A stretch of 64,000 nucleotides of DNA from Poriferisodalis sp965221195 (lineage in GTDB: Bacteria; Actinomycetota; Acidimicrobiia; Acidimicrobiales; Poriferisodalaceae). The first letter of the stretch is position 1, and the number at the start of each line of letters is the position of its first letter. Location: assembly GCA_965221195.1 (NCBI GenBank), contig OZ244864.1, positions 1,488,001 through 1,552,000 of the forward strand, written 5' to 3'. The notes beneath the pieces are model-generated. The model did not search any database. It was not told where the DNA came from and saw nothing but the letters and a program-made list of their open reading frames with translations. Positions 1 through 10,019 of the stretch are shown piece after piece. The position numbers and the translations under genes were made by a program.

Positions 1-1280
1 CTGGCGTTTCTCTTTGTGTCCCAATCTCCTTGGGGTGGTAGTCGGTATCGGATGGTGTAGCCGGACGGGTCTGTGTTGCCTACTGTGCCGCCTACTGGGG
101 CTGGGGCTTTCCAAGAGACTGTGAGAGCGCCGTTGAGCGGTGTTACTGTCACCTCACGCGGTGCCCCGGCTGTGTCTGTGCGAGGATCGCAGTTGCGGTT
201 GATTCCCTTCAGCGCGTCGACCGCTGCTTCAACTGTGGCATTGGCTACGGCCGCTCGGCCACCGAAGACGGTGAGCCTGACTGTGCTCTTATTGGGAACC
301 GGGCCGGCCAAGAACGTTCGGGTTGCCTCAGGCAGAGCCGGTTCTGACAGTAGCAGCGGGGTACTCCGCAAACCCAGCAAGACACCGCTGACCAAAGCGT
401 CGGGGAAGTTCCGGCCATCAGCGAGCCCGAACTCTTGAGATCCGAAGTCGCATTCGGTGAGTTTCTTGGCGATCTCAGTAGCAGTCTCAAAGCGATTCTG
501 CCCCCATACACGCAGGACGTTGATACCTGCTGAGACAAGTTCGTTTTCGACTGATTTCGAGACTGCTGCTGGTCCACCTGCGATGAGTACCTGTGAAATG
601 GTGTAGTCCTTAATGAAATCCTTGACGGCTGTGGGCAGTTCGTCTGGGTCGGTGAGCAGTACGGGATGTTGGCCTGCGAAGGCGAGCGGCGACAATGCCA
701 ATGCGTCAGCGAAATTTTTCCCGGTCGCCAGCAGAGCGGTGCGACGATTGTCGTTGCAGTAGTAGCCGACTTCGCTGGCAGCGACCTCGCGGCTGATGTT
801 GACCACGGTCTGGTAAAAGTCGGGACCCGCCAACCGTTTGGGCGTACCTTCGATCAACTCAGCTAGCTGTTGTTCTACTTTGGCGGACACGGCATCGCTA
901 TTGCCGACGATGACGACTTGCGCAACGTCGTTTTGTTCTATGAATCTGCGGGGCGCAGAGTGCAACTCATCGGGTGGGGTGAGCAGGATCGGCGCTGTAG
1001 ACACCGCCGCCAATGGTGTGGCAGCCAGCGCTTCGGCAAAGCTTTTGCCCGGAGCCACGATCACGGCATTGATTACATCGGTTCCTCCTAGGATGTCTGC
1101 GAATTCCTGCGCTACCGCCGTTGCGGTCTCGTAACGGTCGTAACCCCACAGCCGGTTTGTGCTAACACGTGATGCAGCGTCGGCAGCGTGTGTGATGCCG
1201 ACGATTGCAGAGCTGGCCAGCAGTGCCGTTGTTGCTGCGCGTCGCAGGCGAATCCAGTTCCAATATGGGCGGTGCCTCAT
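1..1280 (-). CDS. Cell-wall-binding repeat (CWB2) surface protein with FN3 domain, 3' end outside window
   Basis: An uninterrupted minus-strand frame of about 426 codons runs from an ATG at 1280 out of the left edge, so the C-terminus is missing. The N-terminus has basic residues and a hydrophobic core ending in AADA, a typical Sec signal peptide. Three successive units follow with the CWB2 (PF04122) hallmarks: an RYETA-like start (YDRYETA, FYQTV, QNRFETA), a central F(A/P)(D/E)AL segment and a VVIVGG-like end. CWB2 units bind cell-wall polymers non-covalently. After about residue 375 an FN3-like start is visible (PREVTVTPLNGALTVSWKAP). The product is probably exported and wall-attached. It diverges from gmd across a 105-bp gap. 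No strong ribosome-binding site precedes the ATG; the signal peptide is the main support for this start. Confidence 0.85.
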   Translation of the reverse strand, partial: MRHRPYWNWIRLRRAATTALLASSAIVGITHAADAASRVSTNRLWGYDRYETATAVAQEFADILGGTDVINAVIVAPGKSFAEALAATPLAAVSTAPILLTPPDELHSAPRRFIEQNDVAQVVIVGNSDAVSAKVEQQLAELIEGTPKRLAGPDFYQTVVNISREVAASEVGYYCNDNRRTALLATGKNFADALALSPLAFAGQHPVLLTDPDELPTAVKDFIKDYTISQVLIAGGPAAVSKSVENELVSAGINVLRVWGQNRFETATEIAKKLTECDFGSQEFGLADGRNFPDALVSGVLLGLRSTPLLLSEPALPEATRTFLAGPVPNKSTVRLTVFGGRAAVANATVEAAVDALKGINRNCDPRTDTAGAPREVTVTPLNGALTVSWKAPAPVGGTVGNTDPSGYTIRYRLPPQGDWDTKRNA

Positions 1281-1385
1281 GCGCGGCACGGTACCCGAAC
1301 CTGCCACCCAAGAGGGTGAAGCCTTCGAGATAGCTCAAAATGACTTCGCAGCGTCGGCGGTGGCCCTACCCTGATTGTTGCCCGC

Positions 1386-2402
1386 ATGTCTGCGGGGCGA
1401 TCCTCGAACCGGAGCCGACCTGTGCCGACGGCCCTCATCACCGGAATCACCGGCCAAGACGGCCAGTACTTGGCCGAGCACTTGCATGGTGAGGGTTATC
1501 GGGTTGTCGGCCTGATGACTGGTCAGCACAACCCGCGCTCAGAGACGGTGTCCGCTGATCTGCCGTACGTGGAAATCGTGCCGGGTGACCTCGCCGATCT
1601 AGCATCGCTGATAGCAGCACTTGAATACACCCAGCCCGACGAGGTGTACAACCTTGGTGCGATCAGCTTTGTTGCGTTGTCGTTCAAGCAGCCCGAACTG
1701 ACTGCCAACATCACCGGTCTGGGAGTCCTGCGTCTGTTGGAGGCGATTCGGCTAGTGGGCGGGGTGGATAACCCGATTCGCTTCTACCAAGCCTCTTCCA
1801 GCGAGATGTTCGGCAAAGTTCGTGAGACACCTCAGAACGAGCTCACGCCGCTGCATCCGCGGAGCCCTTACGGTTCGGCCAAGGTGTTCGGCCATCACAC
1901 CACAGTGAACTACCGCGAGAGCTACGGGCTCTTCGCCTGTAGCGGCATTCTGTTCAATCACGAGTCGCCCCGGCGCGGTCTTGAGTTTGTGACTCGTAAG
2001 GTCACCAACGCCGTGGCGCGAATTCGACTTGGCCTGCAGGACGAAGTGGCGCTTGGGAATCTCGATGCCAAGCGCGACTGGGGGTTTGCAGGCGACTACG
2101 TGCGTGCCATGCATCTGATGCTTCGTCAACCGGAGCCCGACGATTACGTCATTGCGACTGGCGCCACCCACGCGGTGCGCGACTTTGTGCGGCTTGCGTT
2201 TGCTGCGGCGGGCATCGATGACTGGGAGCGTCATGTGCGGATCGATCCTCGGTTCTTCCGGCCCGCCGAGGTCGATCTTCTTGTTGGCGACGCATCCAAG
2301 GCTGCACATGTGCTGGGCTGGGAGCCTCAGATGTCGTTCGGGGATCTGGTGCAGACGATGGTCACGAACGACATCGAGATTGAGCGGCGCAAGCTGCAGT
2401 GA
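1386..2402 (+). CDS. gmd: GDP-mannose 4,6-dehydratase
   Basis: The 338-aa product has the full short-chain dehydrogenase layout of GDP-mannose 4,6-dehydratase: an N-terminal GITGQDG NADP-binding loop, the YNLGAISFV segment, the catalytic SSSEMFG and YGSAK blocks, and the substrate-binding segment with NHESPRRG. It converts GDP-D-mannose to GDP-4-keto-6-deoxy-mannose, the precursor of GDP-fucose, GDP-rhamnose or GDP-perosamine for surface glycans. The length is normal for the family. It is first in a plus-strand envelope operon, and its TGA overlaps the GTG of the next gene by 4 bases. The mannose-phosphate enzymes at 17-20 kb would supply its substrate pathway (inference). Confidence 0.95.
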   Translation: MSAGRSSNRSRPVPTALITGITGQDGQYLAEHLHGEGYRVVGLMTGQHNPRSETVSADLPYVEIVPGDLADLASLIAALEYTQPDEVYNLGAISFVALSFKQPELTANITGLGVLRLLEAIRLVGGVDNPIRFYQASSSEMFGKVRETPQNELTPLHPRSPYGSAKVFGHHTTVNYRESYGLFACSGILFNHESPRRGLEFVTRKVTNAVARIRLGLQDEVALGNLDAKRDWGFAGDYVRAMHLMLRQPEPDDYVIATGATHAVRDFVRLAFAAAGIDDWERHVRIDPRFFRPAEVDLLVGDASKAAHVLGWEPQMSFGDLVQTMVTNDIEIERRKLQ

Positions 2403-4672
2403 AGATCCCGACCACCGACATCGGGCGGATGCCCCGTTCAAGGCTCAGCAGGCTGAGCTTGCATCAGCGGGCTCGGTATGTAACAGCCTCCGACGGGTGC
2501 AGGCCGCAGCGAACACCAGTAGGCCTTCGTCGGCTCGCCAGCGCGGTTGGAGCGTGCTTGACGGCACTTGGCACTTTGGCGGCTATGACACCGCCCGCAG
2601 CAGCGCAGAGCCAGGCAGAACTAGCGCCCGACGTCATCACCGTGGACGGACGCGGCTGGGGTCACGGAACTGGCATGAGCCAGTGGGGTGCCTTGGGCTA
2701 CGCGATTGATCATCGCTGGAGCAGCGAGCAGATCATCTCGCACTACTACGGCTCAACATCTCACGGACCGACTTCGATCTCAGATGTGCCGGTGTCTGAC
2801 GTCTGGGTGCATCTGATCGACAACAACCAACGCGATCTGCTGCTGACGTCGGGGGCGGCCTTTGAAGTCGCCGGACAGTCATTTGACGCGGGAGAAATTG
2901 CGCGCATCGGCGTCAGCGGTGGCACGTTCTGGGTTCGCTCCACGAGCGGCTGTGCCCAAAATGGCCGCTTGGTTGACGGCTCTCTCGCTTCGTTGACTCG
3001 CCGCGGAGATCGATACGTCGAAGCGTCCCCGAAAGCTGGCGACTACAAAGCTGGCGATTACAAAGCTGACGATGTCTCTGAGATGCTGACGGTGATCTAC
3101 TGCGGTGCGTCCGGTGTTGAACCTAGGCGAGTTTCTTACCGTGGGACGGTGGGTATCGTCAACCAGAAAGGCCCCTACACCTTCAACCGGCTGCCGGTTG
3201 AGCAGTATCTGCGAGGCGTTGTACCGCACGAAAGCGATCCCGCGTGGGGTTCCCTAGGCGAAGGACGAGGCATTGAAGCCTTGGAGGCCCAAGCCATCGC
3301 TGCGCGCTCGTACGTGCTGGCGCTTGCGGCACGTCGCTCATTAGCTGGAAATTTCACCGACACCTGTGACACCACGGCGTGTCAGGTGTACGAGGGCGCC
3401 GCGCTCAACGGCACACCAATCGATCACGGTGCCAAATATGTCCACACCAACACTGCTGTGCTCAACACTGAAGGAAAGGTCGTACGGCGAGCTGACGGCG
3501 TCATCGCCCTCACCGAGTATCACGCCACGAGCGGTGGCTGGACCGCTGGCTTAGACGAAGGATCGCGTTTCAACGGCGTTGAGGACCGTGGCGACGATGT
3601 AGACATCAACAGACGACATACTTGGCAGAGACGTCTGCGGCGCGCCGACATTGAAGCAGCCTTCCCTCAGATCGGGCAGCTCGTGTGCCTTGAGGTGACG
3701 AAGCGCAACGGGAACGGCCCGTGGGGTGGGAGGAGCCGCGGCGTAAAGCTGGTCGGCACGGAAGGGGTCTGGGAAGAGACATGGAACAGGTGGACGAAGG
3801 ACTTGTTCCGTAAAGCCCTTCTGTTGTGGTCTGACTGGTATCGCTTCGCGCAATTTGACCAATCGGGGCCGTGCCCCGACGGCCCGGTGGGTGCGGTGGG
3901 CACCGACAGTTCAATCCCAGCGACGATTGGTTTCGGACTGTGGGTGCTGAAGTCCGACGGCACTGTCTTCGCTGACGGCGTTGCAGCGTACCTGGGCAAC
4001 GGATCGCCGTCGTCGTCTGGCAGTTTCACGGCGATGGCTGCGCATCCCGATGGTGATGGCTACTGGCTCGCTACTTCCGGTGGCGATGTTCAGACCTTCG
4101 GCAGCGCCAAGCATCACGGAGACGCGACCGCCGTTAGCAAGACCGAGTCGATTGTGGCGATGGCTGCGCATCCCGATGGTGATGGCTACTGGCTGGCTTC
4201 TGGTCGGGGCGAAGTTTTCGCTTTCGGCCAGGCGGGTCATTGGGGAGCGATTGCACACCTGCAACTGGAAGCCGAAGTTGTTGACATTGAGGCCTCACCG
4301 ACCGGTGACGGCTACTGGCTAGCGCTCGACGACGGTCGTGTTCTAGCTTTTGGTGACGCACCGCAACTCGGCTGCGGTCCGTTGCTGCTCACCGACGAAG
4401 CAAGTGTCGGTCTTGCCGTTGGACCCGATGGTGATGGCTACTGGCTCGCCGGTGCTGACACGGCTGTGCATGCAGTTGGTGCTGTGGATCATCATGGTGA
4501 TCGGGCTGCGCTCCAGAACCGCCTGCGAGTTGTGGCGATAGCAGCAACCGCTACTGGTGATGGCTACTGGCTGGTGTGGAGTGATGGCACCAGCTTCAAC
4601 TACGGGGACGCGCCGGATTACAGCACGTCTCGGGCCGGGGTCGGCGTCGTTGCAGCTTCCTCGGTTTGGTAA
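2399..4672 (+). CDS. Secreted SpoIID/LytB-domain protein with C-terminal GDGYWLA repeats
   Basis: The 757-aa product has a long basic N-terminus and a hydrophobic segment (about residues 45-70, ending AAAQ), a probable signal peptide. The conserved GRGWGHGTGMSQWGALGYA motif follows at about residue 85. The SpoIID core lies at about 265-400 (FNRLPVEQYLRGVVPHE, AQAIAARSYVLA, and a later GGWTAG). The C-terminal third holds about six beta-type repeats of roughly 45 residues with the signature DGDGYWLA followed by FG-x-A-x-x-x-G. SpoIID proteins act on peptidoglycan glycan strands, and the repeats look like a propeller or wall-binding domain. A 15-bp triplication (KAGDY units, 3037-3075) sits in a loop. 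It overlaps gmd by 4 bases, so it belongs to the same envelope operon. The glycan substrate is unknown. Confidence 0.85.
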   Translation: MKIPTTDIGRMPRSRLSRLSLHQRARYVTASDGCRPQRTPVGLRRLASAVGACLTALGTLAAMTPPAAAQSQAELAPDVITVDGRGWGHGTGMSQWGALGYAIDHRWSSEQIISHYYGSTSHGPTSISDVPVSDVWVHLIDNNQRDLLLTSGAAFEVAGQSFDAGEIARIGVSGGTFWVRSTSGCAQNGRLVDGSLASLTRRGDRYVEASPKAGDYKAGDYKADDVSEMLTVIYCGASGVEPRRVSYRGTVGIVNQKGPYTFNRLPVEQYLRGVVPHESDPAWGSLGEGRGIEALEAQAIAARSYVLALAARRSLAGNFTDTCDTTACQVYEGAALNGTPIDHGAKYVHTNTAVLNTEGKVVRRADGVIALTEYHATSGGWTAGLDEGSRFNGVEDRGDDVDINRRHTWQRRLRRADIEAAFPQIGQLVCLEVTKRNGNGPWGGRSRGVKLVGTEGVWEETWNRWTKDLFRKALLLWSDWYRFAQFDQSGPCPDGPVGAVGTDSSIPATIGFGLWVLKSDGTVFADGVAAYLGNGSPSSSGSFTAMAAHPDGDGYWLATSGGDVQTFGSAKHHGDATAVSKTESIVAMAAHPDGDGYWLASGRGEVFAFGQAGHWGAIAHLQLEAEVVDIEASPTGDGYWLALDDGRVLAFGDAPQLGCGPLLLTDEASVGLAVGPDGDGYWLAGADTAVHAVGAVDHHGDRAALQNRLRVVAIAATATGDGYWLVWSDGTSFNYGDAPDYSTSRAGVGVVAASSVW

Positions 4673-4699
4673 CGAAGCCAGCCGGGGCGTGGCATCACG

Positions 4700-7600
4700 A
4701 TGAACTCCGACGCGTCGACCACGCCGACGGAAGCGCCGCAGCCGGCTGCTGCGGACCTCTCGGCCTCGGTCCCGCCGCCTGCTGTGGCGGCGATTGTCAC
4801 CGCAGGAACCAGATGGTCCGACACGGAAGCTGCCTTGCGGGCCTTGGCAGCGCAGGACTACACCCGCCTTGCTGTCTTGGTGCTGTGCGATGGTGAGAAA
4901 CTTTGGGGTCCCAGAGTCCAAGAGGTGTTGCCCACCGCTGTTGTCGCGGATCACGTTCCGTCCAGCAGTTCCGTGCGTCGAGGGTCGCATTTTCGCTATC
5001 TCGGCGCTTTGAATAATCGGGGGGCGTCGCTAGTCCAAGGAGCCGACTACTTCTTGTTCTTAACAGATCGCGTTGCGTTGGCACCCGATGCCATCAGCGT
5101 TCTCATCGAAGATGCCGAGCAGGCTTCGAGTCGGGTCGTTGGCCTTGCGGGTCCCAAACTGCTCAACGCCGATGACGGCATGACGCTGTGCGACCTCGGC
5201 GGCACAGCGGATCGCTTTGGTGTGAGAATCCCGATTGCGGGCCAGGACGAGCTAGATCAAGCTCAGCACGACGAAGCGCGCGATGTTTTCGTGGCGCCGA
5301 CCGAAGCCATGCTGGTCAGAGCGGAAATGTTCCGTACCGTCGGCGGATTCGACGATTACCTAGACGGCGACGGTGCCGCAGTGGATCTGTGCTGGCGCCT
5401 CCAACTCGCCGGGGGGCGGGTCCGTGTGGTGCCGACTGCTGGGGCCATGCTGGCTGCCGGCCCGCCTCAAGCAGTACACGGCCCTTCCACGCGTCAGCAC
5501 GATCATCGAGCCCGGCTGCGAACAACGCTCAAGTGTTACGGGTGGGTGTATCTGCTACCGACTGTCGTGCTTGCGGCACTCTTGGCGCTAGGTGAGGTGC
5601 TCGTTGCGGCGTTGCGCGGTCGTTTCGCTCAAGCCTCAGATGTGGCGCTGGCGTGGGCGTGGAATGTGCGTCATCTGCCACGCACGTTCGCGCTGCGCGG
5701 TGCCGTCAAGCGCTACCGGCGCGTGCGCGATGCCGACTTGCGTCGATTGCACCAACGCGGCTCGGTGCGAGTGGCCGATTGGTTTCGCTACCGCCTAAGT
5801 CCTGAGGGAGGTCTGGCAGCACGCATCACGATTGACGAGAGCATCCTCGGCAGTTGGCGACGCAACGCGCACCCCACGGTCTGGGTGGTGTGGGCTATGG
5901 TGATCGGCGGGATTGTCTTTGGATCCCGTGATCTGCTGATAGATGGCATTCCTACCTACGGCCAGTTCGCCCAGTTCGCTGATGCCTCAACGATGCTTGG
6001 TGCGTATCTGGACGGCTGGCGTGGCAACGCAGTCGGTAGCCCTGGGATCGGCCATCCGGCTCTGGGACTGCTGGGCATCGGCGCATTCATCGTCGGGGGC
6101 GCGGTTGGGCTGTTGCGCCATATCGCTGTGTGGGGGCTGCTGCTGGCCGGCCTCGTGGGCATTTGGAAGCTCTGTGCTCCGGCGAACAGCCGCAATGGAC
6201 GACTCGTTGCTCTCGTGCTTTACGCCGCTTGCCCGCTGCCTTACAACGCATTGGCCGGCGGACGGTGGGATGTGCTGTTGGCCTATGGCGTTGCACCAGC
6301 TGTGGTGCTAGGTGTCAGCCGGTTGATCGGGGCTTACCAGGTCGGCCCTGCAGCTAACGACAGCCGACGCTCGACAACTGCTCGGGTAGCGTCGCTGGGG
6401 CTGCTGCTGGCAGTCGCAGCCACCTTTGAGCCGTCCGTTGTGCTGTTCGGTGTGATCGCGGCGGTGGTCTTGGCAGTGGTGGAAACAGTCCGGCGAGCTT
6501 CGGGCCGGTCGTCGCCCCGCAAGCCGATGCTCGGTTTGCTGTTGGTCTTTGCGGCGGTAGCCATTGCGGTGCTTGCAGTGCTGCCGTGGATCATTGAGTT
6601 TGGCTCATTGGGTAACTATCTGGATGCCTCGCTGGATGTCTCACTGGACAGGTCAACCGTCTCGACACCTGATTCGCTGGACGATCTGCTGCGCTTTTCG
6701 ACGGGGCCACTGGGCGAACTACCACTTGGTTGGGGACTAATCGCAGCCGCGGTTATTCCGCTTTTGGTTGCACGGGCGGACCGGTTGTGGTGGACGGCTC
6801 GGGCTTGGGTGCTGGGCTTGGCGGGCTTCGCCGCAGCTTGGGTCATCACAGTGGGCTGGACGGACGGTGTGTGGATCAAGGGGAGCACACCCGATTCGCT
6901 TGTTGAGGTCTCGTTAGTGTTCGCAGCGGTCGGTCTGTGTTGGGCGGCTGCCGCCGGGCCGGTTTCACTGTCGGCCTCAAACGGCGACGCACCGCCGCGC
7001 GTGCGCGGCGCGTTGGTCCTTGTCAGCGCTGTTGCAGTAGGGGCGATGGTGCTTCCCACAGCCTGGGCAGCGATAGACGGGAACTGGTCTGCGCCCACCT
7101 TCGACCATCGGGTGCCGTTGGGCCTCGTTGACGACCGTGATGTCGGCCCCGACTATCGCGTTCTCTGGTTGGGCGCACCGGAGATCTTGCCGTTGCGCGG
7201 CTGGGATCTGGGCATGGACGGACTTGCCGCTGGCACGTCAATACGCGGCTATCCCGATGTGCGACACCAATGGGCGATGCCCGAAACACCCGGTAACGAG
7301 CGACTCTTGGCAGCCCTCAGAGTTGGACTGGCCGGCGACACCCTGCGAATGGGCCGTCTGTTGGGATCGTTCGGCATTAGGTATGTCGTTGTGGTGGAAC
7401 GATCCAGCCCGTCTTACTCCGAAGGCATAGAACGACCTGTTACACCGCGGATCGCCGAAGCTTTGGCTTCGCAGATTGACCTGCGGCCACTGGCTGCCGA
7501 TCCGTCGGTGCAGGTATTTCGCAACGAGGCGTGGTGGTCAACACGGGCTCAGTTCTCGCGAGCCATCCCGCCGCAATTCGCTGTGGATCAGTCTGATCTT

Positions 7601-7972
7601 GTCGTGAGCGATTTGAGCGACGGCATCGGCGTGCTCACCGATTACAGATCCCAAACAAGCCAACTCGGTCCGGTGGGAACCGGTCCGCTCCTCGTCGCTG
7701 AGACGTACGACCCGGGTTGGCGCCTTCACATTGCCGACTCGCAGGTCGCTCCGACGCTCGCTCAGGGATGGGCGATGCGCTTCGACCCGCCTCACTCGGG
7801 TCCAGCAGAACTCAGCTACCAGCGCTCAGACGCGGTCACTCAGCGACTGTGGGCTCATGTTTTGATCTGGCTCGCCATCATCTGGGCAGCGGTAGGCCAG
7901 CCCACGCCGCTCGTTGACCGTCTTGTTGGCGGTTTTGTGGCTGGCGTGCGCAGACTCCGGGAATCGCGGTGA
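4700..7972 (+). CDS. Large membrane glycosyltransferase, GT2 domain plus about 12 membrane helices
   Basis: The 1,090-aa product opens with a GT2 domain (about residues 25-275). The acceptor-side signature GGFDDYLDGDGAAVDLCWRL is visible, with the D-x-D-L-C-W-R-L pattern of rhamnosyl- and galactofuranosyl-type GT2 enzymes. A membrane helix at about 285-308 and roughly a dozen further hydrophobic segments up to about 815 follow. Then comes a mostly soluble, probably external region (about 815-1055) and a last helix near the C-terminus. This layout is common in actinobacterial envelope operons, next to a DUF5719-like gene as here. It probably transfers or exports a sugar for a wall polymer or glycoprotein; substrate and acceptor cannot be read from sequence. 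Its TGA overlaps the following GTG by 4 bases. Confidence 0.85.
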   Translation: MNSDASTTPTEAPQPAAADLSASVPPPAVAAIVTAGTRWSDTEAALRALAAQDYTRLAVLVLCDGEKLWGPRVQEVLPTAVVADHVPSSSSVRRGSHFRYLGALNNRGASLVQGADYFLFLTDRVALAPDAISVLIEDAEQASSRVVGLAGPKLLNADDGMTLCDLGGTADRFGVRIPIAGQDELDQAQHDEARDVFVAPTEAMLVRAEMFRTVGGFDDYLDGDGAAVDLCWRLQLAGGRVRVVPTAGAMLAAGPPQAVHGPSTRQHDHRARLRTTLKCYGWVYLLPTVVLAALLALGEVLVAALRGRFAQASDVALAWAWNVRHLPRTFALRGAVKRYRRVRDADLRRLHQRGSVRVADWFRYRLSPEGGLAARITIDESILGSWRRNAHPTVWVVWAMVIGGIVFGSRDLLIDGIPTYGQFAQFADASTMLGAYLDGWRGNAVGSPGIGHPALGLLGIGAFIVGGAVGLLRHIAVWGLLLAGLVGIWKLCAPANSRNGRLVALVLYAACPLPYNALAGGRWDVLLAYGVAPAVVLGVSRLIGAYQVGPAANDSRRSTTARVASLGLLLAVAATFEPSVVLFGVIAAVVLAVVETVRRASGRSSPRKPMLGLLLVFAAVAIAVLAVLPWIIEFGSLGNYLDASLDVSLDRSTVSTPDSLDDLLRFSTGPLGELPLGWGLIAAAVIPLLVARADRLWWTARAWVLGLAGFAAAWVITVGWTDGVWIKGSTPDSLVEVSLVFAAVGLCWAAAAGPVSLSASNGDAPPRVRGALVLVSAVAVGAMVLPTAWAAIDGNWSAPTFDHRVPLGLVDDRDVGPDYRVLWLGAPEILPLRGWDLGMDGLAAGTSIRGYPDVRHQWAMPETPGNERLLAALRVGLAGDTLRMGRLLGSFGIRYVVVVERSSPSYSEGIERPVTPRIAEALASQIDLRPLAADPSVQVFRNEAWWSTRAQFSRAIPPQFAVDQSDLVVSDLSDGIGVLTDYRSQTSQLGPVGTGPLLVAETYDPGWRLHIADSQVAPTLAQGWAMRFDPPHSGPAELSYQRSDAVTQRLWAHVLIWLAIIWAAVGQPTPLVDRLVGGFVAGVRRLRESR

Positions 7973-9606
7973 CGGCTACGAGCTGGTGGCGCTGGCTGGG
8001 GCGCCTAGTGATACCGCTGGCGCTCGCCGCAACGCTGGTCGTTGATGGGCGCATCGACCGCGGGCCGTCAGCGGCGGCTTCCCCCTCAGCGTCCGCGGCG
8101 CCCACCCAGATCGAAGTGCCTTCCCCTGATGCTCTGACGTCTAGCTGGTTCTGCCCTGTGGTGGGTATTAGGGCCACATTGCCGAGCTTCGGCGAGACAA
8201 CCTCTGAGCTGTTGCTCACCAACATGACTCAGACACCGGTGTCGGTGTCAGTTGAGCTGCGCGGCCGTACTACTGGACGGCAGTATGTGACTGCGGGCGT
8301 TGCGCCGTTGAGCACGGGCGTGGTCAACATCGCCGACTATGCGCGTGACGAGATCGTCGGTGCACTAGTCGAAGCCTCCTCGGGCGGCCTCGCAGTGACA
8401 CGCAGATTTATCTCCCCGCTCGGGATGGACGAAGCCCGTTGTTCGAGCGTGCTCGCCCCGAGCTGGTACATCCCCGTTGGTGATACCCAAGCGGACGCGC
8501 TTGGGGTGATCGCGATTATGAATCCGTTGCCGCGTGACGCAATTGTTGATCTCACTTTTGCCACTGAGGCGGAGTTCGGGCCGTTCGTTGCGCCAGCGCT
8601 GACCGGTGTGGTGGTGCCGTCGTGGAGCACGGTGGCTGTCAATGTGGGCGAGCATGTGCGCCGACGCGATGTGGTCGCTGCGTCGGTGATCGCTCGGACA
8701 GGCCGCATCGCGGTGGACTCGTTTGTTTCTTACGACGGCAGCGTCGGGCGGCAGGGTTTTGCCGCAGAGTTGGGTTCGGTCAGCGAAAGCGAGAACTGGC
8801 TGGTGCCGCTTGCAGGCATCGACGAGACGACTCACGTAACGGTGCGTGTGTTCAATCCGTCGGATGATGTGGCTCAGATCGTTGCGCAGGTCAAGGTTGC
8901 CGCCGCCGATAGCGACAGGGTTGCGTTTGCGGTGGCAGCACACGATGTGGCCGAGCTGACTGTTGAGCCACTTGGCGAGCTAGCCCCCAGTCTGGCCCCC
9001 GGCTCTGGCACGCTGGCCGTCCCGGCGGCGGTGCCGTTCGCCGTCTTGGTGAAGAGCCAGAACGGTGTGCCTGTCGTTGCGTGGGCTGAGACCTTGGTCG
9101 GGTCTGATGCCAATCCGCTGACGGACCTTCCGATTGCGTCGGACCGGGTCGAACCCGACGGCGTCGGCGCGCAGATGCCCCCCTCGGTGCTCGCCGCACA
9201 GTCAGGGTTGGCGACAGTGCCGGGCATCGGTCAGGCTCGCAAGCGTTGGCTGGTAGTCGTTCCGGCCGAAGCAGGCGCTGAGACGTTCTTGATCGTCACC
9301 ACAGACATGGCTACGTTGCCAACTGGCAACGCTGAGGCCCCCGGCAACGCTGAGGCTTCCGACAATCCACCTGCTGACTCACCTGCCGAATCACTTGTTG
9401 ATAGCAGGGTGCTGGTTGAGACGCTGAATGGTGAGACCGTGGCTGTACTAGACGTGCCAGCATCGGGCGTGGCTCAGCGGCGGCTGGTGAGCGGCTCGAC
9501 TCATCTGGTGACATCCGATGTTCCTTTTGGTGTGCTGCTTTGGCAGTCACGAACCGACAGCAACGGCCTGAGCGTGGCTCACCCGCTGGGAGTGGTGAGC
9601 CCCTAA
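7969..9606 (+). CDS. DUF5719-like secreted or membrane-anchored protein
   Basis: The 545-aa product has an N-terminal hydrophobic segment (about residues 10-28: a signal peptide or anchor), then a proline/alanine/serine linker. A long beta-rich region follows, built of repeated segments of the type 'WY/WLVPLAGIDET...VRVFNPSDDVAQI'. It resembles the DUF5719 family found next to membrane GT2 proteins in actinobacterial envelope loci; that assignment rests on recognition of layout and context, not on a search. No catalytic motif is seen. A short duplicated segment (GNAEAPGNAEAS) at about residue 450 lies in a low-complexity insert. It overlaps the gene before by 4 bases and the next by 1 base, so the three are surely co-transcribed and translationally coupled. 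It may assist glycan assembly or export (inference). Confidence 0.6.
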   Translation: MTATSWWRWLGRLVIPLALAATLVVDGRIDRGPSAAASPSASAAPTQIEVPSPDALTSSWFCPVVGIRATLPSFGETTSELLLTNMTQTPVSVSVELRGRTTGRQYVTAGVAPLSTGVVNIADYARDEIVGALVEASSGGLAVTRRFISPLGMDEARCSSVLAPSWYIPVGDTQADALGVIAIMNPLPRDAIVDLTFATEAEFGPFVAPALTGVVVPSWSTVAVNVGEHVRRRDVVAASVIARTGRIAVDSFVSYDGSVGRQGFAAELGSVSESENWLVPLAGIDETTHVTVRVFNPSDDVAQIVAQVKVAAADSDRVAFAVAAHDVAELTVEPLGELAPSLAPGSGTLAVPAAVPFAVLVKSQNGVPVVAWAETLVGSDANPLTDLPIASDRVEPDGVGAQMPPSVLAAQSGLATVPGIGQARKRWLVVVPAEAGAETFLIVTTDMATLPTGNAEAPGNAEASDNPPADSPAESLVDSRVLVETLNGETVAVLDVPASGVAQRRLVSGSTHLVTSDVPFGVLLWQSRTDSNGLSVAHPLGVVSP

Positions 9607-10019
9607 TGGAGCGTCTTGCGATTGCTGCAGTGCTGATGGTTGTCGCAGTAACGGTGGCCTACGCGGTTCAGCGTCGGCGTGTTGGCACCGTTGGTGACGT
9701 GACGAACCTCACCGTGCCTGCCGCGGTTGATTTTGATTCGCTGGGCGTCGATGCGGGCCCCACAATCGTGGTTTTCACCGAAGAAACCTGCCGGACGTGC
9801 GCGGCTGCGGTTACCGCCGTCCGCGGATCGGCCGGTGCCGGTGTGCCGGTCGTTGAAGTGCCCTTCGCCAGCGGTGGTGACGTACATCGCGCCCACGGCA
9901 TAGACACAGTGCCCACGACGGTGGTAGCCGATGCCGAAGGCCGAGTCGTTGACGGTTGGATCGGCCGCGTGGATGCGTCTGGGCTTACAGCCGCAATCGC
10001 TCAAATCTCAGAACGCTGA
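9606..10019 (+). CDS. Membrane-anchored thioredoxin-like protein
   Basis: The 137-aa product has one N-terminal membrane helix (residues 4-20, then a basic QRRR stop-transfer) and a thioredoxin fold. It shows the redox motif CRTC at about residue 60 in the context FTEETCRTC, and the cis-proline loop VPTTVV. The ATG at 9606 shares its A with the TAA of the preceding gene. A longer in-frame extension to 9540 lies wholly inside that gene and is disfavoured. The likely role is extracytoplasmic disulfide exchange or redox protection of the envelope proteins encoded upstream; the partner is unknown. The last 19 bases overlap the 3' end of convergent ftsH. Confidence 0.8.
   Translation: MERLAIAAVLMVVAVTVAYAVQRRRVGTVGDVTNLTVPAAVDFDSLGVDAGPTIVVFTEETCRTCAAAVTAVRGSAGAGVPVVEVPFASGGDVHRAHGIDTVPTTVVADAEGRVVDGWIGRVDASGLTAAIAQISER

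Noticed and set aside
73..1374. Plus-strand and other minus-strand frames at the left edge
   Set aside because: They are shadows of the long minus-strand CWB2/FN3 frame, which runs off the edge without a stop.
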